Below are positions 47,496 through 56,219 of a stretch of DNA of 64,000 nt, piece after piece (the stretch's first letter is position 1; every line of letters begins with the position of its first letter). The DNA comes from Chrysomallon squamiferum (lineage: Eukaryota > Mollusca > Gastropoda > Neomphalida > Peltospiridae): contig CM022677.1 of assembly GCA_012295275.1 (NCBI GenBank), positions 23,462,253-23,526,252 on the forward strand. Reading direction: 5' to 3'. The position numbers and the translations under genes were made by a program. The notes beneath the pieces were generated by a model. It ran no database searches and was not told where the DNA came from. It worked only from the letters and a program-made list of their open reading frames with translations.

Positions 47496-49869
47496 GTAGT
47501 AGTAGTAGTAGTAGTAGTATTTTGTTCTATTTTAATCTCATTTGAAAATAATGAATAATTATAAAAAAGTAATAATAATAATAAATAATCAAAAGTTCAT
47601 GGAGTTAATGGGTTTAGAAATACCTAATGTTACATCTGAGAATAATGTCTATAGTACAATTCTGCAGATAATAATGGTTGCTGTAATATTTCTAGTTCAA
47701 AAGTTCTAGTTGGTTTATGATAAAAAAAGATTAAAAAAAAAAGATATAAAAAGATAAAATAAAAAAGAAAAGGAAATATCATCATAGTAACTAATTATTA
47801 ACAGTTGTTTTTGAAAACTTAATACATTTCATATGTTTTTGTTTCTTTAATATCAACAAAAGAAATGACTACAGTTATTTTATCTCTTTATTATGATTAG
47901 AAAATGTTTAGAAAATAGTGAAAATAAAATATCAGATCTATACAATTACAATTTAGGGATAGTAGATGTCACACTAAATGTTATGAATGTAACTGGAGTA
48001 GTAGTAGTAATAGTACTTCTGATAGTTTAATTGGTATAAATATATGTACTATATATAATTAGTTCAATCCTACACGTATTAAAGTGAGGCATGTTTCTGT
48101 GTAGAGTTTAACTGATTTTGTTTTTGTATATTTCAGCATTTCTGAATATCAAGTTATTTCTAAAATTTATTTGAAACTTTGAGTGTCTTAAGGGTGTAAT
48201 AGGATCAGGATAATTATAAAGAAAGGTCTTAGATTAATTAAATATAGTTCACAATGATTAGTATAAATAAGAGTTTGATATTATTTGATATAGTTCGGTT
48301 TTATTTTTATTTTTATTATTTTTTTTCTAAATCAGCATCACCAGAACCAAGTGCAGGTATGTTATGTCTTTACTTCTCAGAAAAATGTTGAAAATGGTTA
48401 TGAAGGGAGTTGATTATTTTGTATTCAACTAATTGTAATGGATATGCCTGTTATTTTAGTGGTCATGTCATTGCTATTACTGAAGTGGTGGTGTAAAAAT
48501 AGTATATACTAGAAAAAGGAATAGTATGAATGTTAATGGTTTAGCATTGGTATTGTTTGTAGTATGGTTGTTGTAGACATGTGGATGTATTATAAGTCAA
48601 CAAAGTGAGGCAGTGAAAATGCTAGTAATATTATTACTCCCAATGCAATTCATATAAAAAAAAGTTTATATTTTATATGTGTCACATCTCATAAGTTCGT
48701 TTGTTCTGACGACTGGTGTTAAAATTAGATTTGCATGTACATACAGTTTTACTATTTTCTTATAAATCTGTACATTTCTGACTATGAGGTAATAAGATTA
48801 TTCTAAATGTCAGCATTCTTAGAGGCTGTGAAAGGGTCAGTATAGTTTTAAACAAAATACGCAGGGTAATTTAATATTAATATTAATAGCCATTTTTGAA
48901 TATGAAATACATTTGTTTCTTTCAATATCTTTTTTAAATTTATTTTTTATGAACAAGGAAAAGTAATGAGTCCAGGTATGTTACCTTTTATTCTTAATCG
49001 TTAAAACAATAATAATTATAAATTAAAATTTCAGTTTAAAAAAAAAGTAGTCTGTTTTATTGTTTTGTCCTCAACTGGTTCATCATAATATTAATGTGTT
49101 AGGCCAGAAAAATTTGATTTGATATATTGCTGTCTAGCTGTGTGCGTGCGTGTCTGTGTGTGTGTAACCTATTGATTTCTCTATTGTTGATTGTAATTGG
49201 ACTATAAGTTATTTGCAAGGATGTATAATAACATAAATAATATAATATATTCAGAATCAGAAAGTGGAAGCACTGGAATAGCTGTGGTGACTGTTTTATT
49301 GTTCATTGCATTTTGCCTTGCTGTTATTGTATATTTCAGGTGAATACAGTATTAATTACATTTATGATAGCTGTTGCTGTTCTTTCATATTTTTCTTTTT
49401 GTTAGTTTTGTTTTTAATTATTTTGTTTTTTATTTTTTATTTTTGAGTTTTTCACTAGTTTATGCCATGTTCTAGTGAATATGATAAAGGAAAAACATAC
49501 ATAATAATAACAGTAACTCTCTCTCTCTCCCTCTCTCTCAAAGTTGAATTGAAAATTTTAATTCTGAAATATAGTTATCAATACTGAATTATTTAAATTA
49601 ATGTAAAGTATAATACATTATTGAGTGCTTCAAAAGAAACCAAGTTATAAAATTATTGTTTATGTGTGTATTGGTGTCTGTATGCATATGTTTGTTGTTG
49701 GTTTTTGTGTGTATATATGTGTGAGTGTGTAATTGGTTGGATGTATGGATGAGTAGTTATATTGTTATTATTATTATTTTTAAGGGCACTACAACGGATG
49801 GACAGAGGCAGTCCACTTGTAAAGAAGAAACCTGAAACAGCCAGTGAAGTAAACTATGCACTGTCTTAA
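23043..49869 (+). CDS. Gene B: type I membrane protein with 20-22 TSP1 modules (28 coding exons as assembled)
   Basis: Start and stop of the assembled CDS. Order: signal, B1, B2, mini, B3-B6, X1-Y1-Z1, W1-X2-Y2-Z2, a second Y-Z pair after the assembly gap, W2-X3-Y3-Z3, W3, B7, B8, two mini-exons, TM, tail. All ectodomain exons are phase 1-1. Exon lengths sum to 4371 nt (1456 aa), or 3975 nt (1324 aa) if the second Y-Z pair is an assembly duplicate; both are multiples of three. The first five modules match gene A one for one. The centre is a tandem four-exon cassette (W, X, Y, Z) absent from A and C. The product is predicted to be a long extracellular rod with one TM helix and a tail ending VNYALS. 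Role unknown; adhesion or recognition is an inference. Confidence 0.83.
23310..23483 (+). CDS. Gene B exon: TSP1 module B1
   Basis: Paralogue of A1 with identical boundaries and few changes (ending CVYRNCA). Donor GTAATT at 23484, phase 1-1. Confidence 0.9.
23717..23896 (+). CDS. Gene B exon: TSP1 module B2
   Basis: Paralogue of A2 (180 nt). Reads PGRWGVWFN, CASTC, RQCNPPPHNGGRYCTG, CSDDYCDP. Acceptor TTGCAG, donor GTAATA. Confidence 0.9.
24099..24122 (+). CDS. Gene B exon: 24-nt mini-exon
   Basis: Counterpart of 4383-4406. Encodes ATPTRMEY between TTTTCAG and GTGAGT, phase 1-1. Confidence 0.75.
24287..24448 (+). CDS. Gene B exon: TSP1-like module B3
   Basis: Counterpart of A3 (162 nt) with the same protein sequence. 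Acceptor TTCTAG ends at 24286; donor GTATGT at 24449. Confidence 0.87.
24449..26963 (+). other. Long intron B3-B4
   Basis: Duplicate of the A3-A4 intron. No exon seen. The in-frame read-through found in gene A is broken here by one extra T in the T-run near 24465. Confidence 0.75.
26964..27146 (+). CDS. Gene B exon: TSP1 module B4
   Basis: Paralogue of A4: DGGWSSWTRDEKTCSVTCGP, NNPTPSNGRDCEG, SCETVACPS. Acceptor ATCAAG, donor GTAAGA, phase 1-1. Confidence 0.93.
27430..27621 (+). CDS. Gene B exon: TSP1 module B5
   Basis: Paralogue of A5 but with an intact GTAAGA donor at 27622. Reads DGGWSSWIQIEGQCSVTCGL, NNPAPQNGGKPCPP, CREGPCPS. Confidence 0.93.
27907..28098 (+). CDS. Gene B exon: TSP1 module B6
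   Basis: A7-type module: DGGWTSWEVGHSVCSVTCGN, RQCTNPEPQHGGNDCPG, SSCWKGHCPG. Acceptor TTTAAG, donor GTAATA, phase 1-1. Confidence 0.93.
28647..29545. repeat. Dispersed repeat split by a later insertion
   Basis: 28647-28770 and 29487-29545 together match the repeat at about 6505-6680 and 26188-26360, with about 0.7 kb inserted in between. The insert holds two tandem copies of about 113 bp (28890-29113). It ends in a sequence (about 29450-29486) of the CACTCATAAGT...CCAGTG kind, resembling a hAT-type terminal repeat. The family name is uncertain. Confidence 0.6.
29646..29715. repeat. (TAA)n microsatellite
   Basis: Interrupted TAA run. Confidence 0.9.
29895..29938 (+). pseudogene. 3' fragment of a B5-type TSP1 exon
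   Basis: The last part of a B5-like exon, its GTAAGA donor and about 70 bp of following intron match 27590-27706 almost exactly, but the 5' part is missing and the remaining coding part is frame-shifted relative to A5. It is a relic of another duplicated module before X1. Confidence 0.75.
30055..30109. repeat. (TTA)n microsatellite next to exon X1
   Basis: Perfect ATT run ending about 15 bp before the X1 acceptor, occupying the place of the polypyrimidine tract and branch region. Confidence 0.93.
30124..30285 (+). CDS. Gene B exon: TSP1-like module X1
   Basis: Acceptor TTTCAG ends at 30123; donor GTAAGT at 30286; phase 1-1. Reads AIWTSWQTGFNGECVHACQR, then NCSGENQYCYGFFVKS, then CKEDACEMG. 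X modules lack the CG and GG motifs and end in CEMG. X1 is shorter at its start than X2 and X3 (no DPxN leader). Confidence 0.88.
30773..30961 (+). CDS. Gene B exon: TSP1 module Y1
   Basis: Acceptor TTGAAG ends at 30772; donor GTAATA at 30962, followed at once by ATT repeats. Reads HGGWGYWEIISSNHCSVTCG, RQCNDPAPVGQGLKCQG, CFVNVSCG. Y modules have DPxPVGQG in place of the usual PxxxGG. Confidence 0.92.
31550..31756 (+). CDS. Gene B exon: TSP1 module Z1
   Basis: Acceptor CTTCAG ends at 31549; donor GTCAGT at 31757; phase 1-1; 207 nt. Reads GSLDGRWSPWKQTDLIPCGA, RTCTRPAPINGGRNCQG, CFQRECIG. SNKT near the end is an N-glycosylation sequon kept in other Z modules. Confidence 0.92.
31757..34185 (+). 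other. Intron Z1-W1
   Basis: About 2.4 kb with no exon, RNA gene or transposon protein recognised on either strand. Confidence 0.7.
34186..34359 (+). CDS. Gene B exon: TSP1-like module W1
   Basis: Acceptor TTTCAG ends at 34185; donor GTGTGT at 34360; phase 1-1. Reads NGGWNSWFVHTITKCDVNNC, CTKPAPSPSGSPCRG, and ends in an adjacent cysteine pair, YRDCCERS. All W modules share PAPSPSG and the CC pair. Confidence 0.9.
34923..35099 (+). CDS. Gene B exon: TSP1-like module X2
   Basis: Acceptor ATTTCAG ends at 34922; donor GTAAGT at 35100. Reads NPCNRAHWTTWSADF, CAYECERYVYNSRQC, CYGVFIKSRYERCK, SCEMG. Confidence 0.9.
36129..36307 (+). pseudogene. Dead Y exon (pseudo-Y)
   Basis: Starts after TTGAAG like a Y exon (HGGWG) but soon hits TAG and later stops. 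Traces of DIRRxxNN and VQQGFTCQGI remain, and a GTATCT donor-like site follows. Its 3' part forms an inverted repeat with the sequence just downstream. Confidence 0.85.
36246..36375. repeat. Inverted repeat within and after pseudo-Y
   Basis: A 25-bp perfect arm at 36246-36270 is the reverse complement of 36351-36375. An inner pair, 36299-36311 and 36325-36337, matches with one mismatch. The right arm is therefore a reversed piece of Y-exon sequence. Confidence 0.9.
36413..36601 (+). CDS. Gene B exon: TSP1 module Y2
   Basis: Acceptor TTGAAG ends at 36412; donor GTAAAA at 36602. Reads PGGWSRWELISQSACTVTCG, RECNDPVPVGQGLTCQG, CFKNTQCG. Confidence 0.92.
36603..36653. repeat. (ATT)n microsatellite directly after the Y2 donor
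   Basis: Begins within a few bases of the splice donor. The same arrangement follows Y1, the second Y copy (shorter) and Y3. Confidence 0.93.
37286..37492 (+). CDS. Gene B exon: TSP1 module Z2
   Basis: Acceptor CTTCAG ends at 37285; donor GTATGA at 37493. Reads GSLDGEWSPWRQTDLIPCSV, RRCTNPQPTGGGRNCTG, CFRTECIG. It has a SNKT sequon. Confidence 0.92.
37752..37951. other. Assembly gap of 200 N
   Basis: Exactly 200 Ns, a round number typical of a placeholder. Both sides carry the same 1.9 kb of sequence. Confidence 0.99.
38233..38411 (+). pseudogene. Dead Y exon, second copy
   Basis: Same stops and same inverted repeat (arms 38350-38374 and 38455-38479) as 36129-36307. Confidence 0.85.
38517..38705 (+). 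CDS. Gene B exon: TSP1 module Y2 second copy (possibly artefactual)
   Basis: Same protein sequence as Y2. Intact splice sites (acceptor TTGAAG, donor GTAAAA) and frame. Whether it is a real extra module depends on the gap. Confidence 0.6.
39375..39581 (+). CDS. Gene B exon: TSP1 module Z2 second copy (possibly artefactual)
   Basis: Differs from Z2 at a few residues: YEYG instead of DEYG at the start, CSVICG instead of CSVTCG (losing the O-fucosylation threonine), and PTNGG instead of PTGGG. Donor GTATAA at 39582. Confidence 0.6.
39582..41098 (+). other. Intron Z2-W2
   Basis: About 1.5 kb, no exon recognised. The segment 40870-41000 resembles the relic block at 1180-1310. Confidence 0.7.
41099..41272 (+). 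CDS. Gene B exon: TSP1-like module W2
   Basis: Acceptor TTTCAG ends at 41098; donor GTATGT at 41273. Reads SGQWNEWFVHTVKKCDLNNC, CTNPAPSPSGAPCAG, YRDCCERS. Confidence 0.92.
41852..42028 (+). CDS. Gene B exon: TSP1-like module X3
   Basis: Acceptor TTTTAG ends at 41851; donor GTGAGC at 42029. Reads DPMNSAQWMSWSTPFNGECE, CGRYVYKSRQC, CYGYFVRSRWEPC, SCEMG. It has DPMN where X2 has NPCN. Confidence 0.9.
42694..42882 (+). CDS. Gene B exon: TSP1 module Y3
   Basis: Acceptor TTCTAG ends at 42693; donor GTAAAA at 42883, followed directly by an ATT repeat. Reads NGEWGRWELISQSACTVTCG, RECNDPVPVGQGLTCQG, CFRNIQCG. Confidence 0.92.
42888..42927. repeat. (ATT)n microsatellite directly after the Y3 donor
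   Basis: Same position relative to the exon as in the other Y copies. Confidence 0.9.
43431..43637 (+). CDS. Gene B exon: TSP1 module Z3
   Basis: Acceptor TTTTAG ends at 43430; donor GTATAA at 43638. Reads GSLDGQWSPWYQTDIIVCDA, CDQPRPTNGGRSCSG, CFRKECIG. SNKT has become TTKT, losing the sequon. Confidence 0.92.
44470..44646 (+). CDS. Gene B exon: TSP1-like module W3
   Basis: Acceptor TTTCAG ends at 44469; donor GTATGT at 44647. Reads NGGWNAWFFESVTQCNSTSC, CTNPAPSPSGSPCPG, YRDCCERS. The cassette breaks off here; no X follows. Confidence 0.92.
44647..46377 (+). other. Intron W3-B7
   Basis: About 1.7 kb. I looked for the X exon expected after a W exon and found none. There is a short GT run near 44862-44883. 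Confidence 0.7.
46378..46569 (+). CDS. Gene B exon: TSP1 module B7 lacking its last cysteine
   Basis: Acceptor TTGTAG ends at 46377; donor GTAACA at 46570. Reads DGGWSSWLYEGRGSCSATCA, NKPLPRYGGNNCTG, and ends EPCQVLQPAG, so the usual final cysteine is absent. NCT and NST are sequons. Confidence 0.88.
47129..47311 (+). CDS. Gene B exon: TSP1 module B8
   Basis: Closest to A6 of gene A: DGGWSSWTRSEGSCSVICGS, RQCNNPAPENGGEDCEG, ACQMDICG. Acceptor ATTAAG, donor GTAAGA. The A6-like position at the 3' end differs from gene A, where A6 lies between A5 and A7. Confidence 0.92.
47312..48335 (+). other. Intron before the stalk mini-exons
   Basis: Contains a TTA run at about 47440-47520 and no further TSP1 exon. 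Confidence 0.7.
48336..48356 (+). CDS. Gene B exon: 21-nt stalk mini-exon
   Basis: T-rich tract, ATCAG acceptor, 21 nt, GTATGT donor; phase 1-1. Encodes ASPEPSA. Confidence 0.65.
48958..48975 (+). CDS. Gene B exon: 18-nt stalk mini-exon
   Basis: Acceptor AACAAG, 18 nt, donor GTATGT; phase 1-1. Encodes GKVMSP. Same length, and a V-M pair in the same register, as the gene A mini-exon (ESVMMK). Confidence 0.6.
49255..49339 (+). CDS. Gene B exon: transmembrane segment
   Basis: Acceptor ATTCAG ends at 49254; donor GTGAAT at 49340. ESESGSTG, then the hydrophobic run IAVVTVLLFIAFCLAVIVYF, then the split arginine. Phase 1 in, 2 out. Confidence 0.93.
49785..49869 (+). CDS. Gene B last coding exon: cytoplasmic tail
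   Basis: Acceptor TTTAAG ends at 49784; TAA at 49867-49869. Reads ALQRMDRGSPLVKKKPETAS, then EVNYALS. The basic cluster KKK and terminal NYALS are notable; NYA is shared with gene A. Confidence 0.9.
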
Positions 49870-49885
49870 TGGAGTATAATTATCT

Positions 49886-49892
<7 letters not shown>

Positions 49893-49928
<36 letters not shown>
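49893..49928. repeat. (TA)n microsatellite in the 3' flank of gene B
   Basis: Begins about 25 bp after the stop codon. Confidence 0.95.
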
Positions 49929-49941
<13 letters not shown>

Positions 49942-49965
49942 ACATATAGGTCATTCCAAATCTTA

Positions 49966-51870
49966 TATATGGGTCATTCACATATTAGTTCAATTGGAGC
50001 AAAATTTGGAAAGATACTGGCCATCAAATTATGGCTTTTATCCAAACAAATTAACAAAAATCCCTTTTTCAAGTCAAAAGTAGCCTCCAGGATAGTACTG
50101 ATCATATACATTTAGGTGTAATAGCAAGAGAGGTATATAGGTGATGCAAAGGATCCCCAAAGTTGTCATTCCAATGGCACCTCCAGAACAGTTAAATAGA
50201 TTGTTGATGGGGATGTGTCAAACTGATGTGTTAGTCTCATTTGAATCAGGCCAATCCCTGTATTTTTCTCATGTTCAGGCTTAGCTGTGATGTCTAGCAC
50301 AAAAGGAAGAACAGCTTACAAAGAAATGCATTGATGAAAAAGCAATACAGGTTTATGAAATCTGAAATCTAAAGTTGGTGTTGCATTTCTTCACATCTAC
50401 AGGTGGGACTGAAGAATTTGATTTCTGGAATTTTTGTCATAGATTAATGAAGTTTTTATTTCCATGAATTCATTCTCCAGGTAGTCGAGAATTACTTGCT
50501 ATAATAATACACAGCTGACATCAAATGTCTTTTTCACATCACTGACTAGCTGAATTGATATCTGAGACTATCTTCAAATTTATGATAGGCAACAAATTGG
50601 TTGAATGTGGCCTGCTAGTTTTCCTAATGAAAACTCCTCCTGTACAAGATACAAGAATATTTTGGAAAACTAGTTTCTTCTAAGAGCTTCATTGATGATT
50701 TTAGGTCCTTCATGTATGTTCTTTGGAATTTTGTGATTCAACAACAGCTGAAATGAAAATTTGTCTATGAATAAATTTTGGATTCTGTTATGGAAGTCAG
50801 TTTTCTTCTATATGTATCCCAAACCAAATTTATATTATTATTACTTTTATGGATGCTACACTGAAGGATAAGAGCCCTGAACAAGTTGTCACAAACACAC
50901 CTTTCATGACCCATCACACCTTTCAACCTCTGTGGCACACACCTTTTTAACAGAAACTTTCATCCATGCTTCAGCTTTTGCTTAAAGTTCTGCTGACATT
51001 TCACAAGGCAGAAAATATGAGTTCTTGATGATCGGAGCAAAGCTGTGAGTGAAATAAATAAAATCTTCTTTTGTGGAGAGGATTCTTTCTTACTTGAAAT
51101 TTGAAATTCAACAAAATTAGCTGCTTTCGATGTTGTGCCTTATTACAAACCCACAAGAAGTTTTAACTCCAGAACATATATCTATTTTCATCACCTTCAT
51201 CAAATCTAACAATCTCAAAACTTCACTTTTGTTCTTTTCTCATAGTCCTAATATAAGCTTCTGTGTTTTTTTCGGGACAGCTTTTCTTTTATTTTTTCTC
51301 TCACTATGATGTTTTTGGTTTCAAATTCCTTTATAATCCTATGGGTGTTCAAAAATCATCACCTGGTAGGATTATATTAAAGTACTAAATCTAAGTCATG
51401 TATACCTGCCACATTATAGATCACTTAGTGTACATTAAAGCGTTAGCATTGTAAAAGTGGGCATTTTATGATCAAGAATGTCCCCCTTTAAGTGTATTTT
51501 TCTACTAAACTAAATTAGTTTTAATAAGTTGTAGGTAGTATCTTGCAGTTTAAATCTAACACATCATTTCACGGTCAAGTGGAGCACAAAGTTGAATTCA
51601 AGATAGAAAAGTTACCAGAATTTAGCTTGTACATTTCACGAGATTTGGAATTCTTTTCAGGTTAGCTTTTCATTGAAACCAAAATTCGTCAAAACTGACC
51701 CATTGATTATGCGATATCAGGGTCTAAAATGAGCGGTAATGCCTATTTTGGGGGGGAAAAAGCCAAAATTTGAAGACCCATAATTTCCCAAATTACATAA
51801 CAAATTTTAGCAAAAGCTAAAATATTGAGGTGAAACCAATGAGGTAATTTGACACTAAATGACCCATATA
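49966..51870. mobile_element. Probable non-coding DNA transposon with terminal inverted repeats
   Basis: TATATGGGTCATT at 49966-49978 is the exact reverse complement of AATGACCCATATA at 51858-51870, and weaker inverted similarity continues inward. The outer TATA bases may be target-site duplication, leaving GGGTCATT ends. No transposase frame is seen over about 1.9 kb, so it is a degenerate or non-autonomous element. It sits within about 100 bp of the gene B stop, and AATAAA hexamers inside it (for example 50770-50775) could serve gene B. Superfamily not assigned. Confidence 0.6.
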
Positions 51871-53525
51871 TGTCAGATAGATCTTTTTTGCATTTTTAAT
51901 TTTTTGTAAATATTATTTGTTTAGACAAGTACACAGTAATAATAACCATACATTTTGCAGTTAAAAATAAAATAAAAGGCCAAGGAGCAACAAAACAAAA
52001 ACAAAAATCAAGAACCTTAAAGGAAGCAAAAAAATCTATTCTTTTCAAAGGAAGTGTAAATTAAAACATGTCCATATGTCACTAATATTTCTTTAACATT
52101 TTCTATCATTAGTTTTTTATTGATAATAATAATAATTAACATTCATTGTAATAAAATAAAGTGAAAATACTGAATCAGGTATGTTTTTGTACAATTCAGT
52201 TTGATGTTGATTTCTGGTTTTGGTAATATTAAAATTATCATCTAGATTTTCATGTTTTTTTTTCTTTCATACTACTTCAAATTTGTATCCTTTAGAATAA
52301 ACACGTTTCTTGAAAGCTCAATTTTCAACATAAATAAATTCTTAATCTAGTTTAATAAAAATAAGAAAAAAATTATCATATTTAAAAGAGAGACAAAATA
52401 ACAAGAAGAAAAATATAGTAATAAATTATAAATAATAATAATAAACAGCATGTTTTTTAAAATTAAATATATATACATATATTCCTAAAAGAAATGTGAA
52501 AGTACATATCCTGCAATGAATCAAGATTATTTTTCTTGTACTTCATAGTACTGTGTTTTTTGTTAATTTTATTGCTAAAAGTTAATGAAATTGAAAATAC
52601 TTATTAAATGATCTTGCTCAAAAGAAAATATACTGGAAAATGTAACTGTTTCTAGTCTGACAGTTCAAAAACAATTCATATAATCAACTTATTTTAGGTC
52701 TTAATGACATTTCAAATTATATATATTTTATGATAATATTTCGTAAAAGTGAAAACAATATTGTATTTATTTATTTTTATATAATACAAATTATATTTAT
52801 ATGTGTGTGTGTGTGTGTGCGTGTGTATTCATGTGTATGTGTGTGTGGCTGTGTGTATGGTTTTAAAAATATATATATACATATACACACAAATGCACAA
52901 ATATATCAATTTCAAAAATTATTTATTAAATACATAGCAAGTAATAAACATTTCTAAGTAACTAACAACAGCAAAATGTTTAAAATCTAAACATTTAAAG
53001 TATAACAGTAAAACTGCTTGTTTTGAAATCTGTAAATAACTACACAGTAATAATAACACCAACAACAAATAAAACAAATTGTCAATAATATTTAGTTATC
53101 ATTATCTGAATTGTTATAAAGTATTGCTGAAAGATAAACCCAATAAAAATGATTTTTTTTTTTTAATAATAGGAATTTTTAAAAGGAATTTTTCACAAAA
53201 ACCCCCAGAAAACACTTTTAATCTATTTTTCTTGTGTTTTAGATGCAACTCAGAAATTAATTTGAAAGAAATATATGAGAAAAAGTTAGAACCCAATTTT
53301 TGAAATAAAATCCAAAATTTCATAGGCATACACAAATTTTGAAACATTTTTATTACATCATACTTAAATAAATAAGTAATGTTTGAAGAGTCCATTTATA
53401 AATATTGATTGTTCCTGAGCTTATATCAGTAATTTAATCTGTTTCTGTTTCTCATTTAATTGTCATTATACTAAATATTTAAAAAAAGAAAGAAAGGAAC
53501 AACAACAATAAAAAAGTTATAAAAC

Positions 53526-53556
<31 letters not shown>

Positions 53557-54947
53557 TAATAATAATTAAGAAAAATATAACTTAATTCAGAATACATTTA
53601 GCACTGAAAATGCTACTAATTACAAATGGGCAGTTCCGGGACAAACAAATTAAATTTCATTTAGCTCCAACATCTTTCAAAGAAAAAATAAATAAATAGA
53701 AAAAAGTTAAATAAATAAATAAGAATATCTAATTGTAGAGAAATCAAAATTAAACAATAATTATGTCAATCATTCATGAAACTATGTTATTTTTATTTTG
53801 GACAAAAGAAATCTTTAACATTTGTCACAATCCAATCATTTAACAAAAAATTGACTGTTGTTTTAGTAATTCAGCAACTTTAGCAAAAAAGGTGGCTTCA
53901 GCAATTACAATTAAATGACAGAATCAGAATTATATTTTACCCACTCTACGTCTTCAGTACTTCCTTTTTGTTCATTTCCTGAGCTGTTTTCCAATATAAA
54001 TCAATTCCAGTTCATGGGGCAATATGCTCATAGAAAAAGATAGTTATTCAGATCCAAGAAAAAGATCTTATTTCACGAAGTTTACACTGTGTTATGTTAA
54101 AAATATCAGTGAACACTAAAAAGTATACATGCAGTGTTAATAGAGACAAAATGCAAACAGCCATTACAAAAATGAAAAAAAGAACAAAAAAAATATAAGA
54201 AAGAAATGAGATGCTCAAACTGAAAGAGGCTTTCAACTATTTCATCACTGAGGACAACTGATGCAAGCCATTAATTATAACGATTAATCAAGTGGAAAGT
54301 TATGAAGAAATTCATCTGCCTGCAGATGAGCCCTGTACTGTCTTGTGTGAAGAAGAGACAATCCAAATTGTTGCTTGATCAATATTACACTGAACTTTTT
54401 CCATTTGAGATAAAACATACACATGATGGAAATTACAAACTGACCTTTATGTACTGATCTGGTATAAGCTGGACATTATCATCCAAAGAATATGAAATTT
54501 TAAATCTATATTAAACTTGATGCCACCACCATGATCAGTGAAAGGGATCCCTGTGAGGAGGAAGTTTCCCTGATTTCTGTTAGCCAGATATTATCAATAC
54601 ATGACCATAGTAAACCTGACTAAAGCCCGATTTTTGTTTTTCTCCTCTGTTTAATATGAAAATGTCTATTTTATTTACTACTATGAAAGATTATCTAAAC
54701 GGCAAGTAGTCAGAAGCTTCAGTCAGATTCTGAATGTCTGAAAGTTTAGTGAAGTCACATAATCCACATTATTTTCTTGATTATGCCTTTATGTCATTTT
54801 TATCATACCAAGAAGATACTTCTGATTCCAGTTACATTCTAGATATCCACCGACTCTTTTCTCTATAACACTCTATAACAAATTTGGACAAGGGCAAGTC
54901 TGTGGGGATATGACTAGCAATAACGGCAGTTGGAATAACTTCCAATA
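51871..54947. other. Intergenic region, no gene seen
   Basis: AT-rich, with a GT-rich run at about 52803-52860 and a poly-A run near 53530-53560. No TSP1 exon on either strand. It probably includes the distal 3' flanks of genes B and C. Confidence 0.65.
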
Positions 54948-55072
54948 CCTCTGATTATAATGTCTTGCCAATATGCAACATTATTTTGCTGATAGAAAAG
55001 GGAAGTCAGACATGTATATACATCAGATCTCAAAATGCTTTCTTATGCAGAAAGATTTTTAATCTTGTTTTT

Positions 55073-55187
55073 TCAATGTTTCTCTATTTGTGTCACTGGA
55101 TTGTCATAAGCTATAAAGTCTTTATCCATTTTCTTTTCGCAGAGTGGATGTTCCATATTTTTTTCTGGCCTTTCATGGTTCTGCATC
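55073..55187 (-). CDS. Gene C last coding exon: cytoplasmic tail
   Basis: Minus-strand acceptor TTTCAG precedes 55187; TGA at 55075-55073. Reads MQNHERPEKNMEHPLCEKK, then DFIAYDNPVTQIEKH. The Tyr-Asp-Asn-Pro sequence fits the general pYxN form bound by Grb2-type SH2 domains; whether it is used is unknown. The orphan copy at 18112-18226 has HPLYEK here, a second tyrosine. Confidence 0.9.
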
Positions 55188-55604
55188 CTGAAATGAATAT
55201 GATAAAATAATTAATTAGTTTTAAAATATATTGTACATTTTGCATAGAATTTAAAAATATATATATTGGAAATAACACTGAACAATTGCTTTGGGAGAGA
55301 TAGTGCATGGCAAAAGGATTTAATCACATGACCAAAGCAATGAACATCATCACTGAGAATATCTAACTGATTTATGTTTTCCTGTGTAAGACGTGATGAA
55401 ATATACTTTGCAGTTTATTGATTATATGTAGATGGCAAAGCTACTGAAATTACCATTTTAGTAAGGCAAGGATAGAAATTACAGTCACAGCCACTGCACC
55501 AAATAAACCAGTAATGATATAGAGGTAAAGAGTTTGAAAATCTGAGGAAATACAAGTAAATGAAAATAACATGTGATCATATATTGAATGAGTATATGTT
55601 TGTT

Positions 55605-55679
<75 letters not shown>

Positions 55680-56153
55680 CTCTTTAAAATATATGTAATT
55701 AAATTATAAATGATATAAAATATTATTTAATTTTGACATTACTGACTGATATATGAAAAAAAAAAGCTGAAATATATTACATTAATATTTAAAAAAATAA
55801 ATAAAAATAATAAACATTTTTTTTTACAAATTCATTACCACTATAAGACTTTTGTAGATCTTCTTTTTTTGTTTGTGCAGGTGCAACATTTCCTGCAAAT
55901 AAATGAAGATATCACAGTCAGAATGACATAACTAAACATATGAACAACACAGACGCAGATGCTTATACACACATACATAAAAACATATCTATTTTAGAAA
56001 ATTGCTAATTCTTTATGTATGTATGTGGCTGTGTCTGGGTATATGTGTAATTGTATATGTTCATCCCATACCTGAATTATTAGCAGCCTCTTCACCTAAC
56101 AAACACAAAATATTATTAATATACAAATCAACATCATCATTATTAGTGGAAAT

Positions 56154-56219
<66 letters not shown>

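Noticed and set aside
55111-55308. Minus-strand frame over the gene C tail exon
   Set aside because: Wrong frame. The phase 2 frame from 55187 gives the tail conserved with 18112-18226.
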